A stretch of 64,000 nucleotides of DNA from Phycisphaeraceae bacterium. Its GTDB lineage: Bacteria > Planctomycetota > Phycisphaerae > Phycisphaerales > Phycisphaeraceae. The position numbers and the translations under genes were made by a program. Under the pieces are notes generated by a model, which saw nothing but the letters and a program-made list of their open reading frames with translations, was not told the DNA's origin and did no database searches. The stretch covers positions 1-64,000 of the forward strand of contig JANQSF010000099.1 of assembly GCA_028284155.1 (NCBI GenBank), written 5' to 3'. Shown piece after piece: positions 34,987 to 42,813 of the stretch (position 1 is the stretch's first letter; each line of letters opens with the position of its first letter).

Positions 34987-34992
34987 ATTGTA
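34987..34992 (-). promoter_or_regulatory. -10 box giving a leaderless mRNA for the core MetE gene
   Basis: On the minus strand TACAAT, then CCCCGCCCC (9 nt), then ATG. No Shine-Dalgarno is present. No good -35 box is found. Confidence 0.5.
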
Positions 34993-35020
34993 AGGCAGAC
35001 GTGCGCGAGGTGCGCGCGGA

Positions 35021-35213
35021 TGAAACCACCGAGGTCACCGAGAGCACCGAGGTAGGCGGATGAGGATGGTTAAGGGAGAAAGAGTTGGGCCCGATACTCG
35101 CTCGACCATCTCGGCAAGGTTGAAGATACAGATGTCGTTGGTATGTCCGACACAGTCGAACTCAAGCCCGATCTCATTCCCATCTCTGTGTCCTCGGTGA
35201 CCTCTGTGGTTCA
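35021..35213. repeat. Short-period inverted block pair (ACCGAGGTC type)
   Basis: The left block AACCACCGAGGTCACCGAGA (35024 on) and the right block ending GGTGACCTCTGTGGTT (to 35212) are near-complements, both built of 7-8 nt units. They enclose about 130 bp with no gene, between the MetE-like gene and the exporter. Confidence 0.75.
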
Positions 35214-35218
35214 TTCTC

Positions 35219-36001
35219 TTACGAAGACGCGCTCGTGTAGAAGCGCAGCGCGAACCGCCACCAGAGTCGGCTCACAATGAAGAGTCCCACGGCGAGCATG
35301 GCGGCGATGGCGAACCAGTCGCCGCCCGCTTTGCCGAGAATCAATTGCGCGGGAACGGTCGTCATGAACGCGACGGGGATCACGAACGTGAGCACGACGC
35401 GGTAGGCGTGCGGGAAGGCGGACATCGGGTACTTGCCCGCTTCCATGAAGCTCTGCAAGACGTGGGTGACGTTGTAGACCTTGACGAACCAGATGGTGAT
35501 CGAGGCGAGCATGAACCACAGGCTGTAGACGACCGCCATCGCCAACGCAACGGCCAACGCAGCGATGCCGAAGGCCGACGGCGGCAAGTCGAGTTTGACG
35601 ACGCAGTACGAAATCACACCCAGCCCGAACAGGATGTTCGGCAACCCCCACGGCGACAGGTTGCGCGTCGAAAGGTAATACTGGCTGTCGATCGGCTTGA
35701 GCAGCACGTAGTCGAGCGTGCCCTGCTGAACGAAGTGCACGATTCGGCTGAGGTTCGGCACGAGCAGCGCATCGCTGACACCCGACAGCAGCGTGAAGAT
35801 GCCCATGACTAAAAGGGCCTGCGTCATCGACCAGCCGCCCAGGTCATCACGACCGGTGAAAAACAGCCAGATCGTGAACACGCCGCCGACCAGGTTGAGT
35901 ACGCTCACGACCGTGGCGACGACGAAGTTGGCGCGGTATTCCATCTCGGCCGAGAACGACGCGGACCAGAAACGACGGAGTGTGCGGAGGTAGCGGGTCA
36001 T
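35219..36001 (-). CDS. ABC-2 type exporter permease (PF06182-like), second
   Basis: 260 aa from ATG 36001; the upstream frame is encoded by a repeat and is rejected. Six hydrophobic segments, N-terminus YLRTLRRFWSASFSAEMEYRANFV, and LLKPIDSQYYLSTRNLSP after the second segment. This is the pattern of the DUF990/ABC2_membrane_6 family, whose members pair with a sister permease and one ATPase. The exported substrate is unknown. It is last in a three-gene cluster (ATPase, permease, permease) read leftward. Confidence 0.9.
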   Translation of the reverse strand: MTRYLRTLRRFWSASFSAEMEYRANFVVATVVSVLNLVGGVFTIWLFFTGRDDLGGWSMTQALLVMGIFTLLSGVSDALLVPNLSRIVHFVQQGTLDYVLLKPIDSQYYLSTRNLSPWGLPNILFGLGVISYCVVKLDLPPSAFGIAALAVALAMAVVYSLWFMLASITIWFVKVYNVTHVLQSFMEAGKYPMSAFPHAYRVVLTFVIPVAFMTTVPAQLILGKAGGDWFAIAAMLAVGLFIVSRLWWRFALRFYTSASS

Positions 36002-36002
36002 T

Positions 36003-36125
36003 TTCGATTTGCGATTGCCAATTGCCGATGTTTGTAGCTGCGGAGTCTTTGGTGTTGACGTTGCCACTTTGGCGACTATCCGACTTCGACAATCGAGAAT
36101 CGTCAATCGAAAATCGGCAATCGTC
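36003..36125. repeat. Short-period inverted block pair (AATCGTC type)
   Basis: The left block TCGATTTGCGATTGCCAATTG (36003-36025) and the right block CAATCGAGAATCGTCAATCG... (36088-36125) are degenerate 7-nt repeats in inverted order. It lies between the two permease genes and is translated in part as a false N-terminal extension of the second. Confidence 0.75.
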
Positions 36126-36131
36126 AATGTT

Positions 36132-36935
36132 TTACGCCCCCATCGCCGAGTAGTGTTTCAGCCCCATCCGCCAGAGCCAGCGGTTGAGCAGTGTGAACAC
36201 GACCAGCCAACCGGTCAAAACGGCGAAGCCGCGGGCGATGTCCAAGCCGCCTGCGGCTGCGCCGGCTGAGTCGACCAGCAGTGTTGATGGAAAGTAGACG
36301 AGGTACGGAAACGGCGTCCACATCGCGATCTCACGGACGGACGGCGGAAAGATCTCCAGCGGCGCGACCATGCCGGACAGGAACATGTACAGCGCGAACG
36401 TCATCGCCTCCATGCCGCTGGCGCGTTCGACCCAGAAGCAGCCCATCGCCATCGTGTACTGCATCATGAAGCGCAACAGGAATGCGAGTACGACGGCCAG
36501 GACGCACAGCCCGACATCACGCAGCGCGGGCACCCACCACGCGTCGGGGTAGAGCACAAAGAACAGCACGAGCAGCACGAGCACGAACGGCCCGCGTGCG
36601 CCGCGCTCGGCCACATGGCCGGCGATGAACCGCCAGACGGGGTCCATCGGTTGCAACAGGTACGGCGACAGCCGCCCCTCGACGACGTGCCACTCGAAAT
36701 CCCAGATGACCCAGATCATCGTCAACTGCCGAACGATGAACATGGCGATGAAGTAGCGGGCGAATTCGAGCGGCCCCAGCGCATAGTTGGCCGACTCGTC
36801 CGAGCTGGCGGACACCCACAGCCCCATCATGATGAACGGCATGACGCTGGCGAGCATCCAGAGGAACAACTCAGCCCGGTATTCGAGCATGTGCGCGAAT
36901 GAGACACTCAGCAGTGTGCGTGTGCGTCGGAGCAT
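36132..36935 (-). CDS. ABC-2 type exporter permease, first
   Basis: 267 aa from ATG 36935 (TTG 36962 is the alternative). It has six hydrophobic segments and the paired motif LLQPMDPVWRFIAGHVAER matching LLKPIDSQYYL in its sister. N-terminus RRTRTLLSVSFAHMLEYRAELFLWML. The domain is like PF06182 (ABC2_membrane_6). Together with the next gene it forms the membrane part of an exporter energised by the ATPase at 37072-38049. Confidence 0.9.
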   Translation of the reverse strand: MLRRTRTLLSVSFAHMLEYRAELFLWMLASVMPFIMMGLWVSASSDESANYALGPLEFARYFIAMFIVRQLTMIWVIWDFEWHVVEGRLSPYLLQPMDPVWRFIAGHVAERGARGPFVLVLLVLFFVLYPDAWWVPALRDVGLCVLAVVLAFLLRFMMQYTMAMGCFWVERASGMEAMTFALYMFLSGMVAPLEIFPPSVREIAMWTPFPYLVYFPSTLLVDSAGAAAGGLDIARGFAVLTGWLVVFTLLNRWLWRMGLKHYSAMGA

Positions 36936-36989
36936 CAGTCCGTCCCAATCGAATCGATCCAACCGTTTGCATTTCGACCGCCCTGTTTG

Positions 36990-37062
36990 GGTGCCACACT
37001 TTGGCTTTGCAAAGTGTGTCGGTCGCCGTCAGCACACTTTGCAAAGCCAAAGTGTGGCACCC
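36990..37062. repeat. Inverted hairpin pair, family H (copy 3 of 3, perfect)
   Basis: GGGTGCCA with the CACACTTTG/CAAAGTGTG hairpin; the partner, 12 bp beyond, is an exact reverse complement over about 30 bp. It lies inside the exporter operon, between the ATPase and first permease genes. Confidence 0.92.
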
Positions 37063-37071
37063 GCTTGCGCA

Positions 37072-38049
37072 TCAGTCGGCCACCCCGTCGGTGAAGACTC
37101 GGCCGATCACCTCCTCGATCGGCGGGTCGGTCACGGTCATGTCGCAGACGTCGCGCTCCGCGAGCAGTCGATCGACCGTCCGCGTCAGCGCGTCGCGCTG
37201 CACGATCAGGCGGGCGACTCGTCCGTCGATCGACTGCACCTCGCCGTACGTATCCATCTGGCCGTTGGTGATCGGCTCAGCCAATTCGACCTTTACCTCG
37301 CGGTAGGGCGCGAATTGGTTGAGGATGCCGTCGAGGCTGCCGTCGTAGATCAGCGAGCCCTTGTGGATGAGCATGACGCGCTCGCACAGGGCGGTGATAT
37401 CGGCCATGTAGTGACTGGTCAGCAGCACGGTCGCTTCGTGTTCCTTGTTGTAGTCGCGCAGGAACTGACGCACCGTCGCCTGCGCGTTGACGTCAAGCCC
37501 CAACGTCGGCTCGTCGAGGAACAGCACTTTCGGGTTGTGCAGCAGCGCGGCGAGCAACTCGCACTTCATGCGCTCGCCCAGCGAGAGCTTGCGTACCGGC
37601 TTGGTCAATTCTTCGTCCAGGCTGAGCATCTCGGCAAGCGTATCGATGCGTCGCTTGGCTTCGGTGTCGTCGATGTCGTAGATCGCCGCGTTGATGCGCA
37701 ACGACTCGGACGCTGGCAGGTCCCACAGCAACTGCTGCTTCTGGCCCATCACGAGCGTGATCTGTTTCAAGAACGCCGCCTTGCGCGCAAACGGCCGGTG
37801 GCCCGCAACCGACACCGAACCGTCCGTCGGATGGATCAACCCTGTAAGCATCTTGAGCGCCGTCGTCTTGCCCGCACCGTTCGGCCCGAGAAAGCCGACG
37901 ACCTCGCCCGGCTCGATGTTGAATGAAACCGACTTGACCGCCTCGACGGTCTTGTGTTTACGCCGAAAGAAGTGGCGCAGCGTGCCCATCAGCCCGGGCT
38001 GCTTGTCGGCCACGCGATACGACTTGCTGAGGTTGTCCGCTTCGATCAT
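37072..38049 (-). CDS. ABC exporter ATP-binding protein
   Basis: 325 aa from ATG 38049. Walker A GPNGAGKTT, Q-loop near VMGQKQQL, ABC signature LSLGERMKCELL, Walker B KVLFLDEPTLGLD and H-loop TSHYMADI are all intact. The insertion GLMGTLRHFFRRKHKTVEAVKSVSF near the N-terminus is typical of the subgroup that partners DUF990 permeases. It powers export of an unidentified substrate. The three-gene cluster has no other cargo gene nearby. A TACAAT -10-like box ends 13 nt before the start. Confidence 0.95.
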   Translation of the reverse strand: MIEADNLSKSYRVADKQPGLMGTLRHFFRRKHKTVEAVKSVSFNIEPGEVVGFLGPNGAGKTTALKMLTGLIHPTDGSVSVAGHRPFARKAAFLKQITLVMGQKQQLLWDLPASESLRINAAIYDIDDTEAKRRIDTLAEMLSLDEELTKPVRKLSLGERMKCELLAALLHNPKVLFLDEPTLGLDVNAQATVRQFLRDYNKEHEATVLLTSHYMADITALCERVMLIHKGSLIYDGSLDGILNQFAPYREVKVELAEPITNGQMDTYGEVQSIDGRVARLIVQRDALTRTVDRLLAERDVCDMTVTDPPIEEVIGRVFTDGVAD

Positions 38050-38062
38050 CGGCACGAACGGG

Positions 38063-38068
38063 ATTGTA
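38063..38068 (-). promoter_or_regulatory. -10 box for the ABC exporter operon
   Basis: On the minus strand TACAAT ends 13 nt before ATG 38049, leaving a leader of only about 6 nt. Confidence 0.4.
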
Positions 38069-38109
38069 ACGGTGTCGAGCGGTCCACGACACACGCGTGC
38101 AGGACTTGC

Positions 38110-38137
38110 TTGCATGTGGGCAAGGAGCCTTTACAAT
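38110..38137 (+). promoter_or_regulatory. Sigma-70-type promoter for the SYLF gene
   Basis: TTGCAT, 16 nt, TACAAT (38132-38137). Same architecture as the tRNA-Met promoter. Leader of about 55 nt with Shine-Dalgarno AGGAG. Confidence 0.55.
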
Positions 38138-38198
38138 CGTTGTCGAGACGCGACCGACGGTTGCGCAGGTTCCTTTCACTTCGATCAGGAGATGTTCC

Positions 38199-38744
38199 AT
38201 GAAAACCCGATTCCGACTCGTCGCATTGACGCTGGTTGCGCTGTCGATGCTGGCGACAAACGCGTGCACATCGGAAACCGCCAGCGAACGGGCTGATCTG
38301 CACGACCAGGTGATGGCCACGATCGCCCGATTCAAGCAGGTCGACCCCGGCATGGCCCACTACTTCGAGTCGGCGTACGGCTACGCGGTGTTCCCGACCG
38401 TCGCGAAGGGCGGCCTTGTGGTCGGCGGCGCGCACGGCGAGGGCGAAGCCTTCGAGCAGGGCAAGAAGATCGGCCGAGTCGAACTGACCCAGGCGACGGT
38501 CGGCGCGCAGATCGGCGGCCAGGGCTACAGCGAGGTCATCTTCTTCGAGAACAAGGCCGCGTTCCTCGACTTCGCCGACGGCCAATACGCGTTGGCGGCG
38601 CAGGTCTCGGCCGTGGCCGCCAAGGCCGGCGCGTCGGACGACGCCGATTACGCCGACGGCGTGCTCGTCTTCACGCACTCAAAGGGCGGCCTGATGGCTG
38701 AGGCGTCGGTCGGCGGGCAGAACTTCAAGATTCATAAGAAGTGA
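38199..38744 (+). CDS. SYLF (Ysc84) domain lipoprotein
   Basis: 181 aa from ATG 38199 with AGGAG about 7 nt upstream. The signal peptide (LVALTLVALSMLATNAC) ends in a lipobox-like cysteine. The mature part is a complete SYLF domain: SAYGYAVFPTVAKGGLVVGGAHGEGE..., GRVELTQATVGAQIGGQ and EVIFFENKAAFLDFADG. SYLF domains bind phosphoinositide-like or acidic lipids in eukaryotes; bacterial members are outer-membrane or periplasmic lipoproteins of unclear role. It ends before a strong bidirectional terminator. Confidence 0.92.
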   Translation: MKTRFRLVALTLVALSMLATNACTSETASERADLHDQVMATIARFKQVDPGMAHYFESAYGYAVFPTVAKGGLVVGGAHGEGEAFEQGKKIGRVELTQATVGAQIGGQGYSEVIFFENKAAFLDFADGQYALAAQVSAVAAKAGASDDADYADGVLVFTHSKGGLMAEASVGGQNFKIHKK

Positions 38745-38816
38745 GTGAAGAAAGCGAAGATCGACGAGCCACAAGGGCGTGGCGTTGCTCGATGAGTTGG
38801 TGAATTGAGACACAAG

Positions 38817-38848
38817 AAAAGCCCGCCGACGGCCGTCGGCGGGCTTTC
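38817..38848. terminator. Bidirectional intrinsic terminator
   Basis: AAAA, the palindrome GCCCGCCGAC/GTCGGCGGGC around GGCC, then TTT. It separates two convergent genes. A longer inverted repeat (AGCCACAAGGGC at 38766 and its complement near 38868) surrounds it. Confidence 0.8.
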
Positions 38849-38901
38849 TGTTTGGTCTGCTCATTGCCCTTGTGGCTTGTCGCTCGTCCCTCTTCACTCT
38901 C

Positions 38902-39816
38902 TTATTCCGCATACATCCAGTAGTCGTGCAGGATGGTGGGGCCGGGCTCTTCGCCGCCGAGCGTCCAAGTCTTGGCCTTGCCGCCGACGGTGACCTTCAG
39001 GTCGATCAGGTAGTCGGTCACGTTGCGGACGGGCTCGTCCTTGCCGGCCACCTTGATCTTCTCGGTTTCGAGCAGCTTGATGCGGACAACGTCTTCATCG
39101 TCGTTCGTCGGGCCGAGTTGGTGCTCGTACCACTGGCCGTTCGGGTCCTGGTACAGGACGTTTTCGCGGGTGTACTTGATCTTGGCGTACTGCTTGACGC
39201 CGATGCCGTAGTGCTCGCCGAATGCCAGGCCGGCCACGTCGACGCGCTTGCGGACCTTGCCGCCGTCGTTGTACACGAGGATGTTGAACGAGCCGTTGTA
39301 GTGATCGGTCTTCAACTCCCGGCTGAAGACTTTCTTGATGCCCGAGGCGAGCTTGTTGTGCGACTTGTTGCTGGCCTTGACCAGTTCCTTGGCCCCGTCG
39401 CGGTCGAGGCTCTTGGCGGCCTTGGCCGGCCCGACGACCTCCGCCAACTTCGCGCGGTAGGCCTTGGCCTGCGCTTCGGTGAGCGTCTTGCCCTGCATGA
39501 CCGTGACGTTCAGGAACACGAACTGACCTTCAGCCAAGTCGCCCGACCAGACCGTGACCGGCTTCTTGTCGGTTACGGGCGGCGTCTTGGGGCTGGCCTT
39601 CCACGTCTTGCCCTCGGGGATTCGGCTGGCAACTTCTTTGCCCTGCGCCACGCCGGTGACCAGCAGGTACGCGTCATCCGTCTGGTTCTCACCGACGGCG
39701 AACGTCTGGATCGCGCGGACATAAGGGATCTCGATCGAGACCTTCTCAGCCCGCGCGACGCCCGCGATCAGCAGGGTCAGGGCCAGGGCGGCGGCGGATA
39801 CATGGCGAAGCATCAT
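38902..39816 (-). CDS. Secreted hypothetical protein, 304 aa
   Basis: Starts at ATG 39816 with GGAG six nt upstream. Signal peptide LRHVSAAALALTLLIAGVARA. The mature protein is mixed: VSIEIPYVRAIQTFAVGENQTDDAYLLVTGVAQ, a Lys/Ala-rich helix (TLTEAQAKAYRAKLAEVVG) and beta strands such as HYNGSFNILVYNDGG. It ends in LHDYWMYAE. No known domain, no cysteines and no catalytic motif are visible. It is monocistronic, convergent with the SYLF gene. Function unknown. Confidence 0.85.
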   Translation of the reverse strand: MMLRHVSAAALALTLLIAGVARAEKVSIEIPYVRAIQTFAVGENQTDDAYLLVTGVAQGKEVASRIPEGKTWKASPKTPPVTDKKPVTVWSGDLAEGQFVFLNVTVMQGKTLTEAQAKAYRAKLAEVVGPAKAAKSLDRDGAKELVKASNKSHNKLASGIKKVFSRELKTDHYNGSFNILVYNDGGKVRKRVDVAGLAFGEHYGIGVKQYAKIKYTRENVLYQDPNGQWYEHQLGPTNDDEDVVRIKLLETEKIKVAGKDEPVRNVTDYLIDLKVTVGGKAKTWTLGGEEPGPTILHDYWMYAE

Positions 39817-40060
39817 TGTCGTCTCCAAAAACAGTGTCGTGGGTTCTAATCTGAACGAAGGTCGACCCACCGGCGGTGTTTGCCCGCGAAGGGCGAGCCG
39901 AAAAAGGGCCGAGCCTTAAGGGTAGCCCCTGAGATTGACCGGTCAAGCGATTTCGTTACATCCTTCGCAGGCGGGGCTTGCGCCGTTCAAACGCGTGCAA
40001 ATGGTGCATCGGTCGGTTAGACGGGACAGGCGACGGACCGGTCCGATTGGAGAATCAGAT

Positions 40061-40133
40061 TCGTTCCACGGCCGTGTCGGCCGTGAGGTACATCACAGGC
40101 CAATCGCACGGCCGACACGGCCGTGGCACGAGA
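40061..40133. repeat. Inverted hairpin pair, family F (copy 2 of 6)
   Basis: The CACGGCCG-TGT-CGGCCGTG hairpin and its inverted partner, followed by GGCACGAGACAGGCGC. It lies in a 357-bp space between two divergently oriented secreted/lipid genes; the rest of that space holds no gene. Confidence 0.92.
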
Positions 40134-40173
40134 CAGGCGCCTCAAACAGGGCGAAACACGTCCCGGTTAACAC

Positions 40174-41052
40174 TCAGCTTGCCGGCACCACGATCGGCAC
40201 GGTCGCGGGCTGAACGGTGATCTTCGCTGGCGTCGGCGCGTGGTCGTCGCCGTCGACCTCGACCGGCACGGGCTCATCGGACTCGATGTGGATCGATCGG
40301 CCGGTGACATATGTCACGTCGCGCAACTTCGACACGCGCTTCCGCCACGCGGCCCAGGCGTAACGGATCAGGTGTTCGTACTTGCCGTGGGGGAACACGC
40401 AGATGTCCAACTCGCCCGACGCGCAGTCGGCCCGATCGGCGATCGAGAAGAACCCAGCGTAATTGCGGATGTTGCTGACAACGACCAGCGCACCGGTGAC
40501 CGGACTCTGATCGTCCACGGTGACGCGCAGCGTGGGCACGCGGTAGCGGCGCAGCGTCCGCATGATCGGCCCGGCGTACCCGCGCAGGCCGAGCCTTCCC
40601 GTCCGCTGGCGGGCGATGTCGTAAACCACCATCGCGTCGAAGCCGGCGCTGGCGACCAGCAGGAACCGCCGGCCGTCGATCATGCCCATATCAATGCGAC
40701 GCGGCTCGCCGCGCTCGACCAGGTCTACGACCTGCTCCGGCGAACGGCGAGGCAGACGCAGCTCGCGGGCCAGGATGTTGGCTGTGCCCATCGCCCACGG
40801 CGCGATCGGGATCAAAGACGGGTCTGCCAACCCGTTGACCGTTTCATTGAGCGTCCCGTCGCCGCCGGCCACGACGATGCGGTCGGTCTCGCCGTTGAGC
40901 GACGCGGCGAAGGCGCGCGCGTCGCCGCCCTTCTGTGTGAGCATCAGGAGAACGTCGTGCCCGCGATCGCGCAACAGTTGCGACAACGCCTCGACCCGCG
41001 CCTCCGCTCGGCCGCGCCCCGCGATCGGGTTGCCGATGATTGCGATCCGCAT
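40174..41052 (-). CDS. Diacylglycerol kinase family lipid kinase (YegS/BmrU-like)
   Basis: 292 aa from ATG 41052. IIGNPIAGRGRA near the N-terminus, the nucleotide motif VVAGGDGTLNETVNGL (about residue 60), PWAMGTANILARELRLP, and the C-terminal beta-sandwich with SAGFDAMVVYDI and DGELD-like ASGELDICVFP. This is the DAGK_cat/YegS layout. It phosphorylates diacylglycerol or related lipids in the cytoplasm at the membrane. It lies alone, with no lipid-synthesis neighbours. Confidence 0.93.
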   Translation of the reverse strand: MRIAIIGNPIAGRGRAEARVEALSQLLRDRGHDVLLMLTQKGGDARAFAASLNGETDRIVVAGGDGTLNETVNGLADPSLIPIAPWAMGTANILARELRLPRRSPEQVVDLVERGEPRRIDMGMIDGRRFLLVASAGFDAMVVYDIARQRTGRLGLRGYAGPIMRTLRRYRVPTLRVTVDDQSPVTGALVVVSNIRNYAGFFSIADRADCASGELDICVFPHGKYEHLIRYAWAAWRKRVSKLRDVTYVTGRSIHIESDEPVPVEVDGDDHAPTPAKITVQPATVPIVVPAS

Positions 41053-41086
41053 GGGTGGGTCCGGGGTGGGTCGGGGGTGGCAGGGA

Positions 41087-41315
41087 GCGAAGGCACGGAG
41101 GCACGAAGGCACGGAGGGGTTGTCGACCGGATCACAGAGGGTCTGAGGACGTGCATGTTTAGCGGCGCGCCCACACGGCCGCCAAGGCTCGCAGCATAGA
41201 CGACACGCCGCCCATCGGGCACGACTCTACGCAGTGCCGCAATGTCACAACCCTTCGTGCCTAAGTGCCTCCGTGCCTGCGTGCCTTTCCCCCACGTGCC
41301 TTCGTGCCTCTCGCC
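41087..41315. repeat. Short-period inverted block pair (GGCACGAA type)
   Basis: The left block of GGCACGGA/GGCACGAA units (41087-41118) and a right block of CGTGCCTA/CGTGCCTC units (41251-41315) are in inverted order. Most of the 306-bp space before the tRNA is this element and no gene is present. Confidence 0.8.
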
Positions 41316-41317
41316 CC

Positions 41318-41345
41318 TTGCACTCCCCCGCGCCCAGCCTACAAT
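41318..41345 (+). promoter_or_regulatory. Promoter of tRNA-Met
   Basis: TTGCAC, 16 nt, TACAAT (41340-41345), ending 13 nt before the tRNA. Confidence 0.55.
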
Positions 41346-41358
41346 CCCCCCTCACCAA

Positions 41359-41432
41359 GGCGGCGTAGCTCAGTTGGTTAGAGCGAGGGATTCATAAGCC
41401 CTAGGTCACTGGTTCGAATCCAGTCGCCGCCA
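41359..41432 (+). tRNA. tRNA-Met (CAT), elongator type
   Basis: 74 nt. Acceptor GGCGGCG/CGCCGCC, D arm GCTC...GAGC, anticodon loop TTCATAA (anticodon CAT), T arm ACTGG-TTCGAAT-CCAGT. CCA is not encoded. One A.G mismatch closes the anticodon stem. The TTCATAA loop fits elongator Met; a lysidine-modified tRNA-Ile(CAT) cannot be fully excluded. Confidence 0.95.
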
Positions 41433-41535
41433 TTGCCTCCCGTCTCACAAACGCCCCGCTGCCCCCGTGGCTCAATCAGCTCCCCTGCCGCTTGTGGCTT
41501 AGCGCGGGCATCTCACACCCCCAGTGATACCCACC

Positions 41536-42180
41536 ATGCCCACACCCCCCATGAGCCGCGTTGCGCTCGCACTCGCGGTTGCCCTGAGCCTGACCCTCTC
41601 ACTCACCGGCTGCTCCGACGACAAGAATCCGCCCCCAGCCGACAAAGACGAAAAACAGTCCGCCAACACGCCCCAACCGACGCCCACCCCCGACAACACC
41701 AAGGCCGACCCGGACAACAACAAGCCCCAAAACACGTCGAGCGGCAAGGCGGACGACGCGAAGCAACCCACACCCACACCCACGCCCGCCCCTCAACCCG
41801 CCGCGACAGATCAGGTTTTCCAGGTCGTCGAACAGATGCCGCGATTCCCGGGCTGCGAGGACGCCGACCGTTCCGACGCGGAGAGGAAGCGGTGTGCTGA
41901 CAAGAAGATGCTTGAGTTCATCTATGCGAACCTCAAGTACCCCGCGATCGCCCAGGAGAATGGTGTCGAAGGCATCGTCGTGGTCACCTTTGTCGTCGGG
42001 AGAGATGGGGCGATTTCCGACCCGAAGGTCGTGCGCGACATCGGTGCCCAATGCGGGCAGGAAGCGCTGCGCGTCGTGAATCTGATGAACTCGCAGAGCA
42101 ACAAGTGGACACCGGGCCGACACCGCGGCCAACCGGTGCGCGTGCAGATCAATCTGCCCGTGAAGTTCAAACTCCAATAA
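41536..42180 (+). CDS. TonB C-terminal domain lipoprotein
   Basis: 214 aa from ATG 41536. The signal ends in a lipobox (LTGC), so the protein is a lipoprotein rather than anchored by the usual TonB membrane helix. A Pro/Thr/Asp-rich linker (about 30-95) leads to a TonB C-terminal domain: FQVVEQMPRFPGCED, a CADKK cysteine pair, FIYANLKYPAIAQENGVEGIVVVTFVVGRDGAI, CGQEALRVV, PVRVQINLPVKF. The Cys-bracketed loop after FPGCE is a feature I associate with Bacteroidota TonB-like proteins. Which receptor it serves is unknown; no TonB-dependent receptor is in the window. Confidence 0.88.
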   Translation: MPTPPMSRVALALAVALSLTLSLTGCSDDKNPPPADKDEKQSANTPQPTPTPDNTKADPDNNKPQNTSSGKADDAKQPTPTPTPAPQPAATDQVFQVVEQMPRFPGCEDADRSDAERKRCADKKMLEFIYANLKYPAIAQENGVEGIVVVTFVVGRDGAISDPKVVRDIGAQCGQEALRVVNLMNSQSNKWTPGRHRGQPVRVQINLPVKFKLQ

Positions 42181-42227
42181 GCACAATCGACCGGGTCAGA
42201 CAGTGGTGCACTTTGGCACGTCGAATT

Positions 42228-42298
42228 CGTGCCACGGCCGTGTCGGCCGTGTGGAACACCCTTGAGTAACCGCACGGCCGACACGGCCGCGGCACGAG
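42228..42298. repeat. Inverted hairpin pair, family F (copy 3 of 6)
   Basis: Hairpin arms at 42233-42251 and the complement at 42273-42291, spacer GTGGAACACCCTTGAGTAAC, then GGCACGAGACAGGCGCTCAG. The spacer and 3' flank are closely shared with copy 4. Confidence 0.93.
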
Positions 42299-42372
42299 AC
42301 AGGCGCTCAGCTCAATGTATCCCACGATCTGGGTCAAAGAACATCGACCGCGGATCACATAAACTGCGGGCC

Positions 42373-42813
42373 ATGAAACCCGAACCCGCACCCGTCAATC
42401 CCGACGACGTCGCCGACCTGGCGCTGGCGACGATCGCCGAGGCCAAGTTCCCGACCCTCGCCACGATCGACGGCGATCAGCCCCGCCTGCGGCCCGTCTC
42501 GCCTGTCCGCACCGACGGGTTCACCGTCTGGGTCGCGTCGCTGCGGTCGAGCCACAAGACCGGCGAGATCGAGGCGAACGCGAACGTCGAACTCTGCTAC
42601 ATGACGCAGGGCCACGACCAAGTCCGCATCACCGGCGTCGCCGACACGATCGAAGACATGGCGATCAAGCAGGACATATGGGACGAGAACCCGCTGCTGC
42701 GCATGTTCCTGGGCAGCGTCGATAACCCCGAGTTTGTCCTTTATAAGGTCGTGCCAAACCGTGTGCGCTTCATGCGCGAATGGGCGCTGGATTACTTCGA
42801 CGTGGAGTTGTAA
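42373..42813 (+). CDS. Pyridoxamine 5'-phosphate oxidase family flavoprotein
   Basis: 146 aa from ATG 42373. It has a split-barrel pattern: PTLATIDGDQPRLRPVSPV, FTVWVASLRSSHKTGEIEANANVELCYMT, then a C-terminal WALDYFDVEL. This is the small PPOX/general-stress FMN-binding type rather than true PdxH. It probably binds FMN or F420 and acts as a soluble reductase or oxidase. The last 24 bases before its stop are duplicated 459 bp downstream. Confidence 0.85.
   Translation: MKPEPAPVNPDDVADLALATIAEAKFPTLATIDGDQPRLRPVSPVRTDGFTVWVASLRSSHKTGEIEANANVELCYMTQGHDQVRITGVADTIEDMAIKQDIWDENPLLRMFLGSVDNPEFVLYKVVPNRVRFMREWALDYFDVEL

Noticed and set aside
36002-36127. 43-residue N-terminal extension of the second permease
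   Set aside because: It is encoded by a short-period inverted repeat; ATG 36001 gives the normal family N-terminus.
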